64,000 nt of DNA from assembly GCA_025800105.1 (NCBI GenBank), contig JAOXSG010000131.1, forward strand, positions 1-64,000, read 5' to 3'. Under the pieces are notes generated by a model that saw nothing but the letters and a program-made list of their open reading frames with translations, was not told where the DNA came from and made no database searches. A program made the position numbers and the translations under genes. This document shows positions 24,935 through 32,949 of the stretch, one piece after another (positions within the stretch are counted from its first letter, which is position 1; each line of letters begins with the position of its first letter). This DNA comes from Cohaesibacter sp. Lineage in GTDB: Bacteria; Pseudomonadota; Alphaproteobacteria; Rhizobiales; Cohaesibacteraceae.

Positions 24935-25233
24935 ACCACCCCTTTAAACGGCTTGGAATTGGGTATGACAAAATGTTCTAATCTGGGCTGATTTTTCTGA
25001 CTGAAATCATCTGACCAAATGTCTAAAGACGTGTCCAATCGTCTTGGTGCCATTTTATGGGCAAAACCGGTGCGAGTTGCCTTGCTCTTTTGATCGCTTA
25101 GAGGCCGCGATTTTGCGGTTTTGTGTAACGAAGTGAAGTATTGTGTGTTGGTTTGCTCTGCAAGGCACTTTGTGGGACCAAGATTGATGGTGGTTGCGTT
25201 GAGGCGTGACATTGCTGTTACAAAGGGAGACAT
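24931..25233 (-). CDS. Unrecognised 100-residue protein inside the NRPS operon
   Basis: The protein has 100 residues from ATG 25233. Its start overlaps the stop of the phosphopantetheinyl transferase (TGATG) and its stop overlaps the first adenylation start (ATGA). It is therefore translated as part of the operon, with GGA upstream of the start. It is basic in the middle (TSLHKTAKSRPLSDQKSKATRTGFAHK), shows no motif of MbtH proteins and has no signal peptide. The sequence MSPFVTAMSRLNATTINLGP at the start and the GVV end match nothing I know. It could be an accessory protein, a docking factor or a new biosynthetic component. A start further upstream at 25272 would overlap the transferase. Confidence 0.55.
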   Translation of the reverse strand: MSPFVTAMSRLNATTINLGPTKCLAEQTNTQYFTSLHKTAKSRPLSDQKSKATRTGFAHKMAPRRLDTSLDIWSDDFSQKNQPRLEHFVIPNSKPFKGVV

Positions 25234-25979
25234 CAATCCTTCGCTCCCTTTTTGTAAATTTCGGATGGCCAAGCCAAAGCCGCAGCGTAACCGCTTGGCG
25301 CATCAATTGATGAATATGACCATTCTCCGATATTGCCGGATTTGGACGCTACTTCAAATGCACTCAAACCATATGAGATTTCTTGTTTAGAAGCTTTTAT
25401 TAATGCTTCTTTTCTTGTCCATAGTGCGTAGAAGCAATGGAGCTGGTGAATTGATTTGGTTTTCTTGAACAAAAAATTTTCGTTAGGGGAGAAAAAGCGA
25501 TCAACGAGTAGGGGCAAGCCTTCAAATTTTTTACATTCCTCGATATCTAATCCAACAGCTTTCTCAGATATGGCGTAAGCAATATAGTTTCCTGAATGAG
25601 ACACACTGAAATTTGGTGCTCTATGACCATGAATTTGGCATTGTGGTTTTGCGTTTTGGTGTCGAATGACTTTGATTTCGGACGTCGGTAAACCAACAAA
25701 TTTTGAGAGCAATCTTCTTAGAAAATAGTTGGACAAAAGCGATTTTTGTTGATCTGCGCGCCGTTTAAATCGCCTTGCATTTCTGATTTCTTTGTCAGAA
25801 ATAACGTGCAATAGGTTGGGCGGCATTTCTTTGGCGTTGCTGCCCAAGAAATGCGAAATATCAATCATCCATGTTTGAATTTTGCAAGTGTCCCTATGGG
25901 GATGAAATTCAAGAGACTCAGATAAAAATGGCTCAGTATCGGCCTTTATTATTTTTACATTTTCAAAAATACACACCAA
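25233..25979 (-). CDS. Sfp-type 4'-phosphopantetheinyl transferase
   Basis: The protein has about 248 residues. It transfers phosphopantetheine from CoA to the carrier-domain serine. The landmarks are NFSVSHSGNYIAYAIS, VGLDIEEC (the magnesium-binding D-x-E) and FYALWTRKEALIKA (W-x-x-K-E-A). The start is uncertain: the first codon is TTG 25979 or GTG 25976, and no ATG is found before residue 38. It is the first gene of the NRPS operon and gives the cluster its own activation of the two carrier domains. The region upstream (25980-26318) is AT-rich and holds the promoter. Confidence 0.88.
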   Translation of the reverse strand: MVCIFENVKIIKADTEPFLSESLEFHPHRDTCKIQTWMIDISHFLGSNAKEMPPNLLHVISDKEIRNARRFKRRADQQKSLLSNYFLRRLLSKFVGLPTSEIKVIRHQNAKPQCQIHGHRAPNFSVSHSGNYIAYAISEKAVGLDIEECKKFEGLPLLVDRFFSPNENFLFKKTKSIHQLHCFYALWTRKEALIKASKQEISYGLSAFEVASKSGNIGEWSYSSIDAPSGYAAALAWPSEIYKKGAKD

Positions 25980-26318
25980 TACATCCAGTCAATTATGCTG
26001 TTGTAATATATCTAAAAATTGCTTTTTAAATGCGGAAAAAATATCTTAAATAGTTATATGATTTATTATCATCTTAAAGTTGCATTTTGTGCAAGTGTAA
26101 ATAGTCGTGTGTGTGGGAGATGTGGAAAAGTTGCGTGCTGTTTCCTATAAATATTTGAGAAATATAAAGCCAGAAATAGAAGTAAAATTTTGATATATCT
26201 ATGTTTTGCTTTTTCCCACGCTGCCTTCATGTGATTTTGTATTTATGCTACAGTTTTGATATTTTACTGATGTTTGATCAAAAGGGTGCGTTTTCTATAT
26301 TTTTTAAAATGAGGTGTG
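25980..26318. other. AT-rich intergenic region between the NRPS operon and the LuxR gene
   Basis: These 339 bases carry no gene and are much richer in A+T than their surroundings. They must contain the divergent promoters. A short inverted repeat TTGCA/TGCAA (26080-26094) is the clearest symmetric site and could bind the neighbouring LuxR-type regulator. GAGGT precedes the ATG at 26319. Confidence 0.4.
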
Positions 26319-27464
26319 ATGAATAAGACATTCAATGATTTGATTCATTCTGTTTATGATGCGGCTGCCGATCCCCGGTTATGGCCGGATGTTCTGGATC
26401 AATGTGCGTGGTTTGTTGGGGCGCGCAGTTGTGCGATTTTTGATTTTTCACCAGATGATGCAGCCCAGCATCTTGCGCCTTCCTATATGTGTGCGTCTTT
26501 TGATGCCAGCTTTCTGGAGCGCTATAATCAGCAGCATCTTGAGCAGGAATTTTCTGACAGGCTTCTTGCCCAAAAGCTTGTTTCAAGGTCTGATGTGATT
26601 GAGGCGATCAGTGATGAGCTTGTTTATGAGGATTATCAGGAATTTCTGAGCCGGGCGAATATCAGATCCCTGATGGAGATTGGTCTTCGGCATCGGGTTA
26701 TTGCGTTCTTGAACAAGGACAATCTGAATAGCGCACAATTCACCTTGCAATATCAAAATGGTCGGGGGCCAGCTGCGCCTGATGAATTGGCACATTTGAA
26801 TATGCTGTTGCCTCATATTGCCAAAGCGATTGATTTGGGCAGACCTGCACGGCAATTGTCGTTTGAGCATCAGAGCTTGTTGGCGGCAATGGATCGGCTG
26901 ACCATTGGGGTTTGTATTCTGGATTCGAATGGCTGCGAGGTTTTGGCGAATGATGAATTTAAGCGGCAGCAGTCTGTTTATAAAACGCTTTTGAGCACCC
27001 CCAATGGCGTGCTTCACTTCACCCGTTCTGAGGATCAGGCGATTTTTGAAAGCCTAAAGCAGGATGCAAGCAAACATGGTCAGTTTGGTGCGCGGCCTCG
27101 CAAGGAAGCCATTGCTACCGATGCTGAGAGTTATTTGTGTATCGAGGTTTTGCCTTTGGCCCGATCTGAGGAAATGGGTTCAAAGCCTTTAAATGGGTTT
27201 GCTGTGTTTAGCACGGATACGGGCTTGCCGTTCAGTTGTAATATTCCGGCCATTCAGGCGGCCTATGGATTGACGGATGCAGAATTTGCGCTGGTGGATG
27301 CGATTGCCGAAGGGCTGACCAATACACAAATTGCAGAGCGCCGCGGGCGCTCGGTTGCGACCATCAATTCTCAAGTTAAATCCATTCTCTTTAAAACCCA
27401 ATGTTCTACGCGGACGCAATTTGTGCGGTTAATGATGACATTTAATGGCCATTATCTGGCCTAA
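26319..27464 (+). CDS. LuxR-type transcriptional regulator
   Basis: The protein has 381 residues from ATG 26319, with GAGGT upstream; a GTG at 26316 is the alternative. The C-terminal 65 residues are a LuxR (GerE) helix-turn-helix: YGLTDAEFALVDAIAEGLTNTQIAERRGRSVATINSQVKSI. The N-terminal 300 residues do not match the acyl-homoserine-lactone domain, and the middle (FEHQSLLAAMDRLTIGVCILDSNG) resembles a PAS-like segment. No LuxI synthase is nearby. It is divergent from the NRPS operon and could regulate it, but that rests on position only. Confidence 0.85.
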   Translation: MNKTFNDLIHSVYDAAADPRLWPDVLDQCAWFVGARSCAIFDFSPDDAAQHLAPSYMCASFDASFLERYNQQHLEQEFSDRLLAQKLVSRSDVIEAISDELVYEDYQEFLSRANIRSLMEIGLRHRVIAFLNKDNLNSAQFTLQYQNGRGPAAPDELAHLNMLLPHIAKAIDLGRPARQLSFEHQSLLAAMDRLTIGVCILDSNGCEVLANDEFKRQQSVYKTLLSTPNGVLHFTRSEDQAIFESLKQDASKHGQFGARPRKEAIATDAESYLCIEVLPLARSEEMGSKPLNGFAVFSTDTGLPFSCNIPAIQAAYGLTDAEFALVDAIAEGLTNTQIAERRGRSVATINSQVKSILFKTQCSTRTQFVRLMMTFNGHYLA

Positions 27465-27485
27465 TACTTGAAAATCTGCGTGAGT

Positions 27486-28355
27486 TTAGTCATATCCCCG
27501 ATCGCCTTTGCGGGCGTGGGTCAGGATGCCTTGGCCAAGGCCGACTTTCCAGCCTGACTGATGCCAATAGGGGCTGCGCATTTCTATTTCGAGATTTTTG
27601 AAGCCATTGGCGGTGCGTTTTGTTTTGACCGTTTTTGCATAGCCAATGATTTGATTAAGAAAGAAATGACGGTTGATCAGAATGCTTTGGTTGGTCCAGT
27701 GAATATGCTTTGCATCAATCAGCAAAAAATCTGTCTCATAATCACGGATGATTTCTGGATGGTGATTTTCTGGTTTGTGATGCAGATAGGGAGCGGTGCC
27801 GATCAGCCTCTTTGCCTTGTCCGGGCGGATCAGACGCCGCAGAGCTTGCACACTATGATCAAAAGAAGAGGCGTTCGGGGTGGCGTAATAGCGTTTATAT
27901 TTGTCCTTGGTGGTAAAGGCTTCGCCGGGATAGCGTCTTGAGCGCATACGGATGACTTGCGCCTTTTCCTGTTCTAACAGTGCCAGACCGTTTTTTAATT
28001 CCTGATAGGCGGTTTTCTGGTCTGTGATGAGGGGCAGGTCATTTTCCAATAACAGCACATAGTCTGATGTCATATTGCTGGCCAAGGCTTCAAAGCCGCC
28101 TAGAATGCCGAGATTGTCTGGATGTTCGCTATGGGTGAGGCCATTTTCCTGCGCGATGATGCGCCCCTGTTGTTCGGCTTCTGGCAAGAAAAGGTGCTTT
28201 TCGGCAAAGAGATCCAGAAATTTTTGCTCATGATAGCTTTTTAGTGAGGCTTGCAGGGATGCGTAGCCTTTCCAGCTCAGGATGCCGATGCCGATTGGCA
28301 AGATGGTGTTGTCTTTTTCCGACATCTTGACTGGATCACGAGCCGCTTTTTTCAT
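27486..28355 (-). CDS. Glycosyltransferase-like protein (GT2-like, GT-A fold)
   Basis: The protein has about 289 residues from ATG 28355; ATG 28325 (MSEKDNT) is also possible. An N-terminal strand IGIGILSWKGYASLQASL, followed by a middle with SDYVLLLENDLPLI, looks like a GT-A nucleotide-sugar fold, where the E-N-D triplet takes the place of the D-x-D motif. No membrane helix is visible. Its acceptor and sugar are unknown. It overlaps the upstream small membrane protein by about 20 bases, indicating an operon. Confidence 0.6.
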   Translation of the reverse strand: MKKAARDPVKMSEKDNTILPIGIGILSWKGYASLQASLKSYHEQKFLDLFAEKHLFLPEAEQQGRIIAQENGLTHSEHPDNLGILGGFEALASNMTSDYVLLLENDLPLITDQKTAYQELKNGLALLEQEKAQVIRMRSRRYPGEAFTTKDKYKRYYATPNASSFDHSVQALRRLIRPDKAKRLIGTAPYLHHKPENHHPEIIRDYETDFLLIDAKHIHWTNQSILINRHFFLNQIIGYAKTVKTKRTANGFKNLEIEMRSPYWHQSGWKVGLGQGILTHARKGDRGYD

Positions 28356-28632
28356 TTTGCTTTGCCTTGGATTTGAAGTGCTTTTTAATGGCAAAGCTCA
28401 AATGGGCTGCAATCATCATGCCGATCATGGTGCCGACAATCACCTGCGTGAAGCGATCAAAGGGCAGGGTGGTGATGTTGGGGGTGGAGATGAAGGCAAT
28501 GGTTGCGAAAATGGCGGCGGATAAGGTGGCGTGCCAGCGTTGTTTGATCAGCATACCGGAAATGAAAGCGGCAATCCCCAAGGGGCTGAAAAGAGCGGCG
28601 ACAATAACGGCTGCCAGCAAAGCAAAATCCAT
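28336..28632 (-). CDS. Small membrane protein
   Basis: The protein has 98 residues from ATG 28632, preceded by AGGAAAGG. Three hydrophobic helices are visible (FALLAAVIVAALFSPLGIAAFISGML, HATLSAAIFATIAFIS, FTQVIVGTMIGMMIAAHLSFAI), followed by a Lys-rich tail. No family was recognised. An in-frame start at 28701 would give a 121-residue version but lacks a good ribosome site. It lies downstream of the MarR gene (3' end 28656) and ahead of the glycosyltransferase-like gene, so the three may be cotranscribed. Confidence 0.55.
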   Translation of the reverse strand: MDFALLAAVIVAALFSPLGIAAFISGMLIKQRWHATLSAAIFATIAFISTPNITTLPFDRFTQVIVGTMIGMMIAAHLSFAIKKHFKSKAKQNEKSGS

Positions 28633-28655
28633 GGATGGGGCCTTTCCTGTGGTCT

Positions 28656-29135
28656 TTATGTGTTCAGGATTTTTTGCGCCTGATGATAAATTTTTTGACA
28701 CATTTGGAAATAGGCTTTTTGTTCGTCTTTATTCAAGGCATTTATCAAAAGTTTTTCCCGCTCTTTCACAAGAGGGATGATCTGGCTAAGAAGCTTTGTG
28801 CCTTGGTTCGACAGGCGCAAGACCTGATTGCGGCGGTCTTTTGCATTGGCTTTGCGCAGGATATGGCCATTTTTCTCTAAACTTGCCAGAGCGCGGCTGA
28901 CCTGCATTTTATCCAAGGTGGTATAGGCGCATAGCTCTTTGCCGCTCATATCTGCTTTGTCGCCTAAAGCGGCCAGAATGCGCCATTCTGCACGGCTGAG
29001 ATTGAAGTTTTTCTGATATAGATCGGCGATGGATTGGCTCACGGCATCGGCCAGCACTGCCAATTGATATGGCAGGAATGTTTGTAGCTCAAATATATTA
29101 TCTTCTTCTTCTGGCGTCATGGGTTCTTGCGTCAC
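28656..29135 (-). CDS. MarR-family transcriptional regulator
   Basis: This 159-residue protein contains a winged-helix domain with the typical MarR pattern: NLSRAEWRILAALGD, GKELCAYTTLDKMQVSRALASLEKNGHI, and a wing with AKDRRNQVLRLSNQG. MarR dimers usually repress catabolic or efflux genes and release DNA on binding small aromatic ligands. It is divergent from the VOC-fold gene at 29275, and the intergenic segment holds the presumed operator. Its most likely targets are the VOC protein and the flavin hydroxylase that follows. Confidence 0.9.
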   Translation of the reverse strand: MTQEPMTPEEEDNIFELQTFLPYQLAVLADAVSQSIADLYQKNFNLSRAEWRILAALGDKADMSGKELCAYTTLDKMQVSRALASLEKNGHILRKANAKDRRNQVLRLSNQGTKLLSQIIPLVKEREKLLINALNKDEQKAYFQMCQKIYHQAQKILNT

Positions 29136-29274
29136 TGGCCGTTGCTTTTCTGTCTGGTTTCTCTCTCATCTTATCATGGCACAAAATAGGACTTGCGGCA
29201 ATTGGTAACAGATGATATCAATATAGTAACAAATGAAACTAATTTATTGACTTGTGTCTTGGGAGGATCAAGAG

Positions 29275-29832
29275 ATGAATGGGAGTTTGAAGGTGGAGCA
29301 AATCCACCATGTGGCCTATCGTTGCAAGGATGCGAAAGAAACCGTTGAGTGGTATACCAAAAATCTCAATATGGATTTTGTGCTTGCGATTGCTGAGGAT
29401 TTCGTTCCCTCAACGCATGAGCCTGACCCCTATATGCATTTGTTTCTTGATGCCGGGCAGGGCAATGTCCTTGCCTTTTTTGAATTGCCGACCAAGCCAG
29501 AGATGGGACGGGACGAGAATACCCCCATTTGGGTGCAGCATATTGCGTTCAAGGTCAAAGATCGTGAAACGCTGGTTGCGTTCAAAGAGCAGTTGGAAGC
29601 CAATGGCATTGATGTGTTGGGGGTGACGGATCATTCCATTTTTCATTCGATTTATTTCTTCGATCCCAATGGACATCGCATTGAGCTGGCCTGTCCTGAT
29701 CCGGCTGAGGAAGAAAAATTGAAGCGGCTGGATACGGTAAAATGGCAGATGCTGGAAGAATGGTCCAAGACCAAGCGCGCGCCCAAACATGCAGAATGGC
29801 TGCATGCTAAAGAGCTCGAAGGCGTTGAATAA
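29275..29832 (+). CDS. VOC-family protein (extradiol-dioxygenase/glyoxalase fold)
   Basis: The protein has 185 residues from ATG 29275, with GGGAGG upstream. Two VOC half-domains are visible: KVEQIHHVAYRCKDAKETVEWYTKNL, then WVQHIAFKVKDRETLVAFKEQL, with FFDPNGHRIELAC near residue 135. The histidines of HHVAYR and WVQHIAF and the glutamate of GHRIELA are the expected metal ligands. Members of this family cleave or isomerise aromatic or glutathione-linked substrates. Position next to a MarR regulator and a flavin hydroxylase suggests ring cleavage, but the substrate is not shown by the sequence. Confidence 0.85.
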   Translation: MNGSLKVEQIHHVAYRCKDAKETVEWYTKNLNMDFVLAIAEDFVPSTHEPDPYMHLFLDAGQGNVLAFFELPTKPEMGRDENTPIWVQHIAFKVKDRETLVAFKEQLEANGIDVLGVTDHSIFHSIYFFDPNGHRIELACPDPAEEEKLKRLDTVKWQMLEEWSKTKRAPKHAEWLHAKELEGVE

Positions 29833-29849
29833 ATGCTGTTTCTATAAGA

Positions 29850-29985
29850 GCCTGATTTAAAAGTCCTAAGCCAGCCCACTCCCCCTCCCAAGCCACCCGT
29901 CATGGTATCCTCGTGGGCGGTTTGGGAGGGGGAGTGGGCTGGATATGCGGCCTAAAAGTCTCAGCATGAGACTTTTAAATCGGGC
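29850..29985. repeat. Large nested palindrome with alternative pairings
   Basis: An outer arm GCCTGATTTAAAAGTC (29850-29865) matches the complement of GACTTTTAAATCGGGC (29970-29985) at 15 of 16 positions. Inside, a perfect 21-base inverted repeat pairs 29871-29891 with 29922-29942. A third hairpin, TAAAAGTCTCA/TGAGACTTTTA (29953-29977), shares its right arm with the outer arm, so the two structures are mutually exclusive. It lies between the VOC gene and the flavin hydroxylase gene and may be a mobile palindrome or a regulatory switch. Confidence 0.75.
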
Positions 29986-30029
29986 ACTAAGTGATCCGGT
30001 TTCAAATTGAGTGAGTGAAAGAAGGACCC

Positions 30030-31640
30030 ATGCTCAAGACTTATGATGCGCCCGTTTATGATTATGTTTGCTCACAGGAGCAAAAAAACGGGCAGGTGAA
30101 ACGTCATCCTGTTGTGGTGATTGGTGCGGGGCCTGTTGGCTTGACGGCGGCTTTGGATTTTGCCCAGCAAGGCATTGAGGTTGTTGTTCTGGATGACAAT
30201 AACACGGTGAGTGTTGGCTCGCGTGCGGTGTGTTATGCCAAGCGCCCCTTGGAGATTTGGGATCGCCTTGGCTGTGGCGAGCGGATGGTGGCCAAGGGGG
30301 TTGGCTGGAAATTGGGGAAGGTCTTTTTCAAGGACAAACTTGCCTATCAGTTTGATTTACTTGGGGAAGATGGCCATAAAATGCCCGCTATGATTAATCT
30401 TCAGCAATATTATCTGGAAGATTATCTTGTTGATCAAAGCAAGCTTGATGATCAGATTGAGTTGCGCTGGAAGCATAAATTGATCGCGATTGAGCAGCAT
30501 GATGATCATGCAACGCTCACGGTGCAAACCCCCGATGGGGTGTTTCAAATGGAAGCAGACTGGGTGATTGGCTGTGATGGGGCCAATTCGGATTTGCGCT
30601 CCATGATTGGTGCCGATTTTACCGGCCATTTTTTCATGGATCGCTTTTTGATTGCCGACATCATTATGAAAGCGGATTTTCCACCTGAGCGCTGGTTCTG
30701 GTTTGATCCGCCTTTTCACCGCAATCAATCCGCGCTTTTGCATCGACAGCCCGATAACGTCTGGCGGCTGGACTTTCAATTGGGCTGGGACTGCGACCCT
30801 GAGGAAGAAAAGCGCGAAGACAATATCATTCCGCGGGTCAAGGCGATGTTGGGTGAGGATGTCGATTTTGAGCTGGAATGGGCGTCTGTCTATCAATTTG
30901 CCTGTCGTAGGATTGATCAGTTCCGCCATGGGCGGGTGATTTTTGCTGGTGATTCTGCCCATCAAGTCTCTCCCTTTGGCGCGCGCGGGGCCAATACGGG
31001 CATTCAGGACATTGATAATCTGGGCTGGAAGTTGAAGCTGGTTCTGGATGGTGTGGCATCGGAGCGTTTGATTGACAGCTATCATGAGGAACGCTCTTTT
31101 GCAGCCGATGATAATTTGCTCAATTCTACGCGCTCTACGGATTTTATTACGCCAAAGTCAAAGGGCAGTCGCTTTTATCGCGATGCGGTGTTGGAGCTGG
31201 CGGAAATGACGGATTTTGCCAAGCCTTTGGTCAATTCCGGTCGTTTGTCCAAGCCAACGCCTTATGTGCATTCTTCGCTCAATAGTGTTGATGAGGATGC
31301 CTTTGACGGTGATATGGCGCCGGGCACCAATTGCGTGGATGCTCCCATTACTTTGGCAGATGGTGATGGATGGCTGCTCAATCAGCTTGGCAAAGGCTTT
31401 GTGCTTTTGGTCTTTGGCGACAAGCCAATGGACAAGATAAATCTGGCAGGGCTTGAGGTGAGGGTGCTTTGTGTCGGTCAGGATTTGCAGGATGTGCAAG
31501 GGCTGGTGCGCCAGCGCTATGGTGGCAAAGATGGCACCACTTATCTTATTCGCCCTGATCAGCATGTGGCAGCACGCTGGCGCAATTTTGATAGGACCAA
31601 GATTGAAGCCGCTGTTAAGCGGGCCATTGGCGGCATCTGA
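30030..31640 (+). CDS. FAD-dependent aromatic hydroxylase, MhpA-like
   Basis: The protein has 536 residues from ATG 30030, with AGAAGGA upstream. The N-terminal VVVIGAGPVGLTAALDFAQQG binds the FAD adenine (GxGxxG); the DG motif WVIGCDGANSDLRS is in the middle; and the late GRVIFAGDSAHQVSPFGARGANTGIQD is the GD motif. A C-terminal thioredoxin-like domain of about 140 residues is typical of the group with 3-(3-hydroxyphenyl)propionate hydroxylase. It probably inserts hydroxyl on a phenolic ring using NAD(P)H. The 11-base gap to the DUF2783 gene shows an operon. Confidence 0.87.
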   Translation: MLKTYDAPVYDYVCSQEQKNGQVKRHPVVVIGAGPVGLTAALDFAQQGIEVVVLDDNNTVSVGSRAVCYAKRPLEIWDRLGCGERMVAKGVGWKLGKVFFKDKLAYQFDLLGEDGHKMPAMINLQQYYLEDYLVDQSKLDDQIELRWKHKLIAIEQHDDHATLTVQTPDGVFQMEADWVIGCDGANSDLRSMIGADFTGHFFMDRFLIADIIMKADFPPERWFWFDPPFHRNQSALLHRQPDNVWRLDFQLGWDCDPEEEKREDNIIPRVKAMLGEDVDFELEWASVYQFACRRIDQFRHGRVIFAGDSAHQVSPFGARGANTGIQDIDNLGWKLKLVLDGVASERLIDSYHEERSFAADDNLLNSTRSTDFITPKSKGSRFYRDAVLELAEMTDFAKPLVNSGRLSKPTPYVHSSLNSVDEDAFDGDMAPGTNCVDAPITLADGDGWLLNQLGKGFVLLVFGDKPMDKINLAGLEVRVLCVGQDLQDVQGLVRQRYGGKDGTTYLIRPDQHVAARWRNFDRTKIEAAVKRAIGGI

Positions 31641-31651
31641 GGAGGGATATC

Positions 31652-31843
31652 ATGGCTTTGAAAGAAACTTTGGCAATTGCGGATCCTGATGGTTTTTATC
31701 AGGAATTGATCGAATCGCAACGGGATATGAGCGAAGATGAGCAGCAATTGATGAATGCCAAGCTGGTGCTCATTCTGGCCAATGAAGTGGGGGATCGGGC
31801 CAAAATCAGCGCAGCGATTAAGCTTGCGGCCAGACGCCCCTGA
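31652..31843 (+). CDS. DUF2783 protein
   Basis: The protein has 63 residues, with GGAGG before the ATG. It matches the DUF2783 pattern: LAIADPDGFYQELIESQRDMSEDEQQLMNAKLVLILANEVGD. Such proteins are regularly encoded next to class A flavin hydroxylases, which fits here, but no biochemical role is established to my knowledge. It is the last gene of the hydroxylase operon and is followed by a strong terminator. Confidence 0.85.
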   Translation: MALKETLAIADPDGFYQELIESQRDMSEDEQQLMNAKLVLILANEVGDRAKISAAIKLAARRP

Positions 31844-31851
31844 TCGTGAAA

Positions 31852-31890
31852 AAAAGCCGCCTTTTTCTGATGAAAGGCGGCTTTTGCTTG
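31852..31890 (+). terminator. Bidirectional intrinsic terminator
   Basis: AAAAGCCGCCTTT (31852-31864) and AAAGGCGGCTTTT (31873-31885) pair perfectly with a short loop and an A/T-rich flank on both sides. It separates the DUF2783 gene from the convergent BA14K gene and can serve both strands. Confidence 0.9.
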
Positions 31891-31907
31891 ATTTTTGACC
31901 TTGCTCG

Positions 31908-32333
31908 TTACCGGCAGAAGCGTTTTTTGCCGCTATAGGTGGTGAAATGTCCGGTGCGGGCATTGAAAGAGCGATAGCGCTCTGCGCAATAGCGATACCA
32001 TGCACCGGTCCATGGTTTTGGCCGATCGTAATATTTTTTCACACGGACCGGACGATAGTGTCCGGTGGTGATGTGGCGATGGCGAATGCCGTTATGATAA
32101 TGCCAGCCACTTGTGAAATGACGGTGATAGTGATTGCGCGGCGCTGTCCAATGCTGGCGGTGATATTTGTTGCTATGGACAAAAGCGGCCCCACCCAATG
32201 CTCCAACGGCAAGACCGGCGACAAAGGCAGCATTTCGCCCGTCTTTTGCCTGTGCGTCTTTAGTTGGCAAAGCAATGCTCATGGCCGGAATTAAGGCAAC
32301 GAGCAGTGCCAGTGAAGTCAAATTCCTGATCAT
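31908..32333 (-). CDS. BA14K-family secreted protein
   Basis: The protein has 141 residues from ATG 32333, with AGGAG upstream. The signal peptide is MIRNLTSLALLVALIPAMSIA with a cleavage site near LPTKDAQA. A glycine-rich hydrophobic segment (FVAGLAVGALGGAAF) precedes a long His/Arg/Tyr-rich region. The C-terminal block AWYRYCAERYRSFNARTGHFTTYSGKKRFCR is the BA14K signature, first seen in Brucella. These periplasmic or surface proteins are widespread in Hyphomicrobiales. Start codons further upstream give a poor leader. Confidence 0.85.
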   Translation of the reverse strand: MIRNLTSLALLVALIPAMSIALPTKDAQAKDGRNAAFVAGLAVGALGGAAFVHSNKYHRQHWTAPRNHYHRHFTSGWHYHNGIRHRHITTGHYRPVRVKKYYDRPKPWTGAWYRYCAERYRSFNARTGHFTTYSGKKRFCR

Positions 32334-32552
32334 CCTGACGATCTCCTGTCGTTCTCTTTTTCTTTGTCTGTTGCACCCACTACAGCAGGTCCATAGCGCT
32401 ATCATAGCATCATGGCGGAAATATGCTCTCTGATTGCTTGTGTGTAAGATCTGTCTGACCAAAGACTGCTGACACTATGCTGTCAGCAGGGGGCTGATAG
32501 ATGTCTTTTCATGATGAAATGTGGTTCGCCACCAATTGAAAAGGAACGAAAC

Positions 32553-32930
32553 ATGACACAGACACCCAATCATGCCATCACATGGTTTTCCATTCCGGCT
32601 CGTGATTATGATAAGAGCATTGGCTTTTATGAAAAATTGCTGGATATCAGTCTCACCAAGCTTGTTGAAGGGGATATGCCTTTTGCTATGTTCCCAAGAG
32701 CGCAAGAGGATGGCATTTCGGGCGGTGTGACGCCGGTTTATGGTGTGGAGCCTGCCTCAGGTGGTGTGGTGATTTATCTGGCCTGTTCTGATCTTGATGG
32801 CGCGCTTGGTCGTGTGTCCAGCTTGGGCGGAGATGTGGTGATGCCTAAAATGGCTCTTCCCGGTGATATGGGAGATATTGCCATTATCTCGGATCTGGAT
32901 GGCAATCCGGTTGGGTTGCATCAGGCATAA
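32553..32930 (+). CDS. VOC-family (glyoxalase/bleomycin-resistance) protein
   Basis: The protein has 125 residues from ATG 32553, preceded by AAGGAA. One compact VOC domain is visible: ITWFSIPARDYDKSIGFYEKLL, then GVVIYLACSDLDGALGRVSSLGG, then GDIAIISDLDGNPVGLHQ. The function is not predictable beyond the fold. It is followed after 19 bases by a WYL-type regulator gene, so the two are probably cotranscribed and the regulator may control it. Confidence 0.85.
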   Translation: MTQTPNHAITWFSIPARDYDKSIGFYEKLLDISLTKLVEGDMPFAMFPRAQEDGISGGVTPVYGVEPASGGVVIYLACSDLDGALGRVSSLGGDVVMPKMALPGDMGDIAIISDLDGNPVGLHQA

Positions 32931-32949
32931 GGATTAGAAGGAAACGGAT

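Noticed and set aside
26319..27464. Quorum-sensing receptor for acyl-homoserine lactone
   Set aside because: The N-terminal region lacks the autoinducer-binding pattern and no LuxI gene is present.
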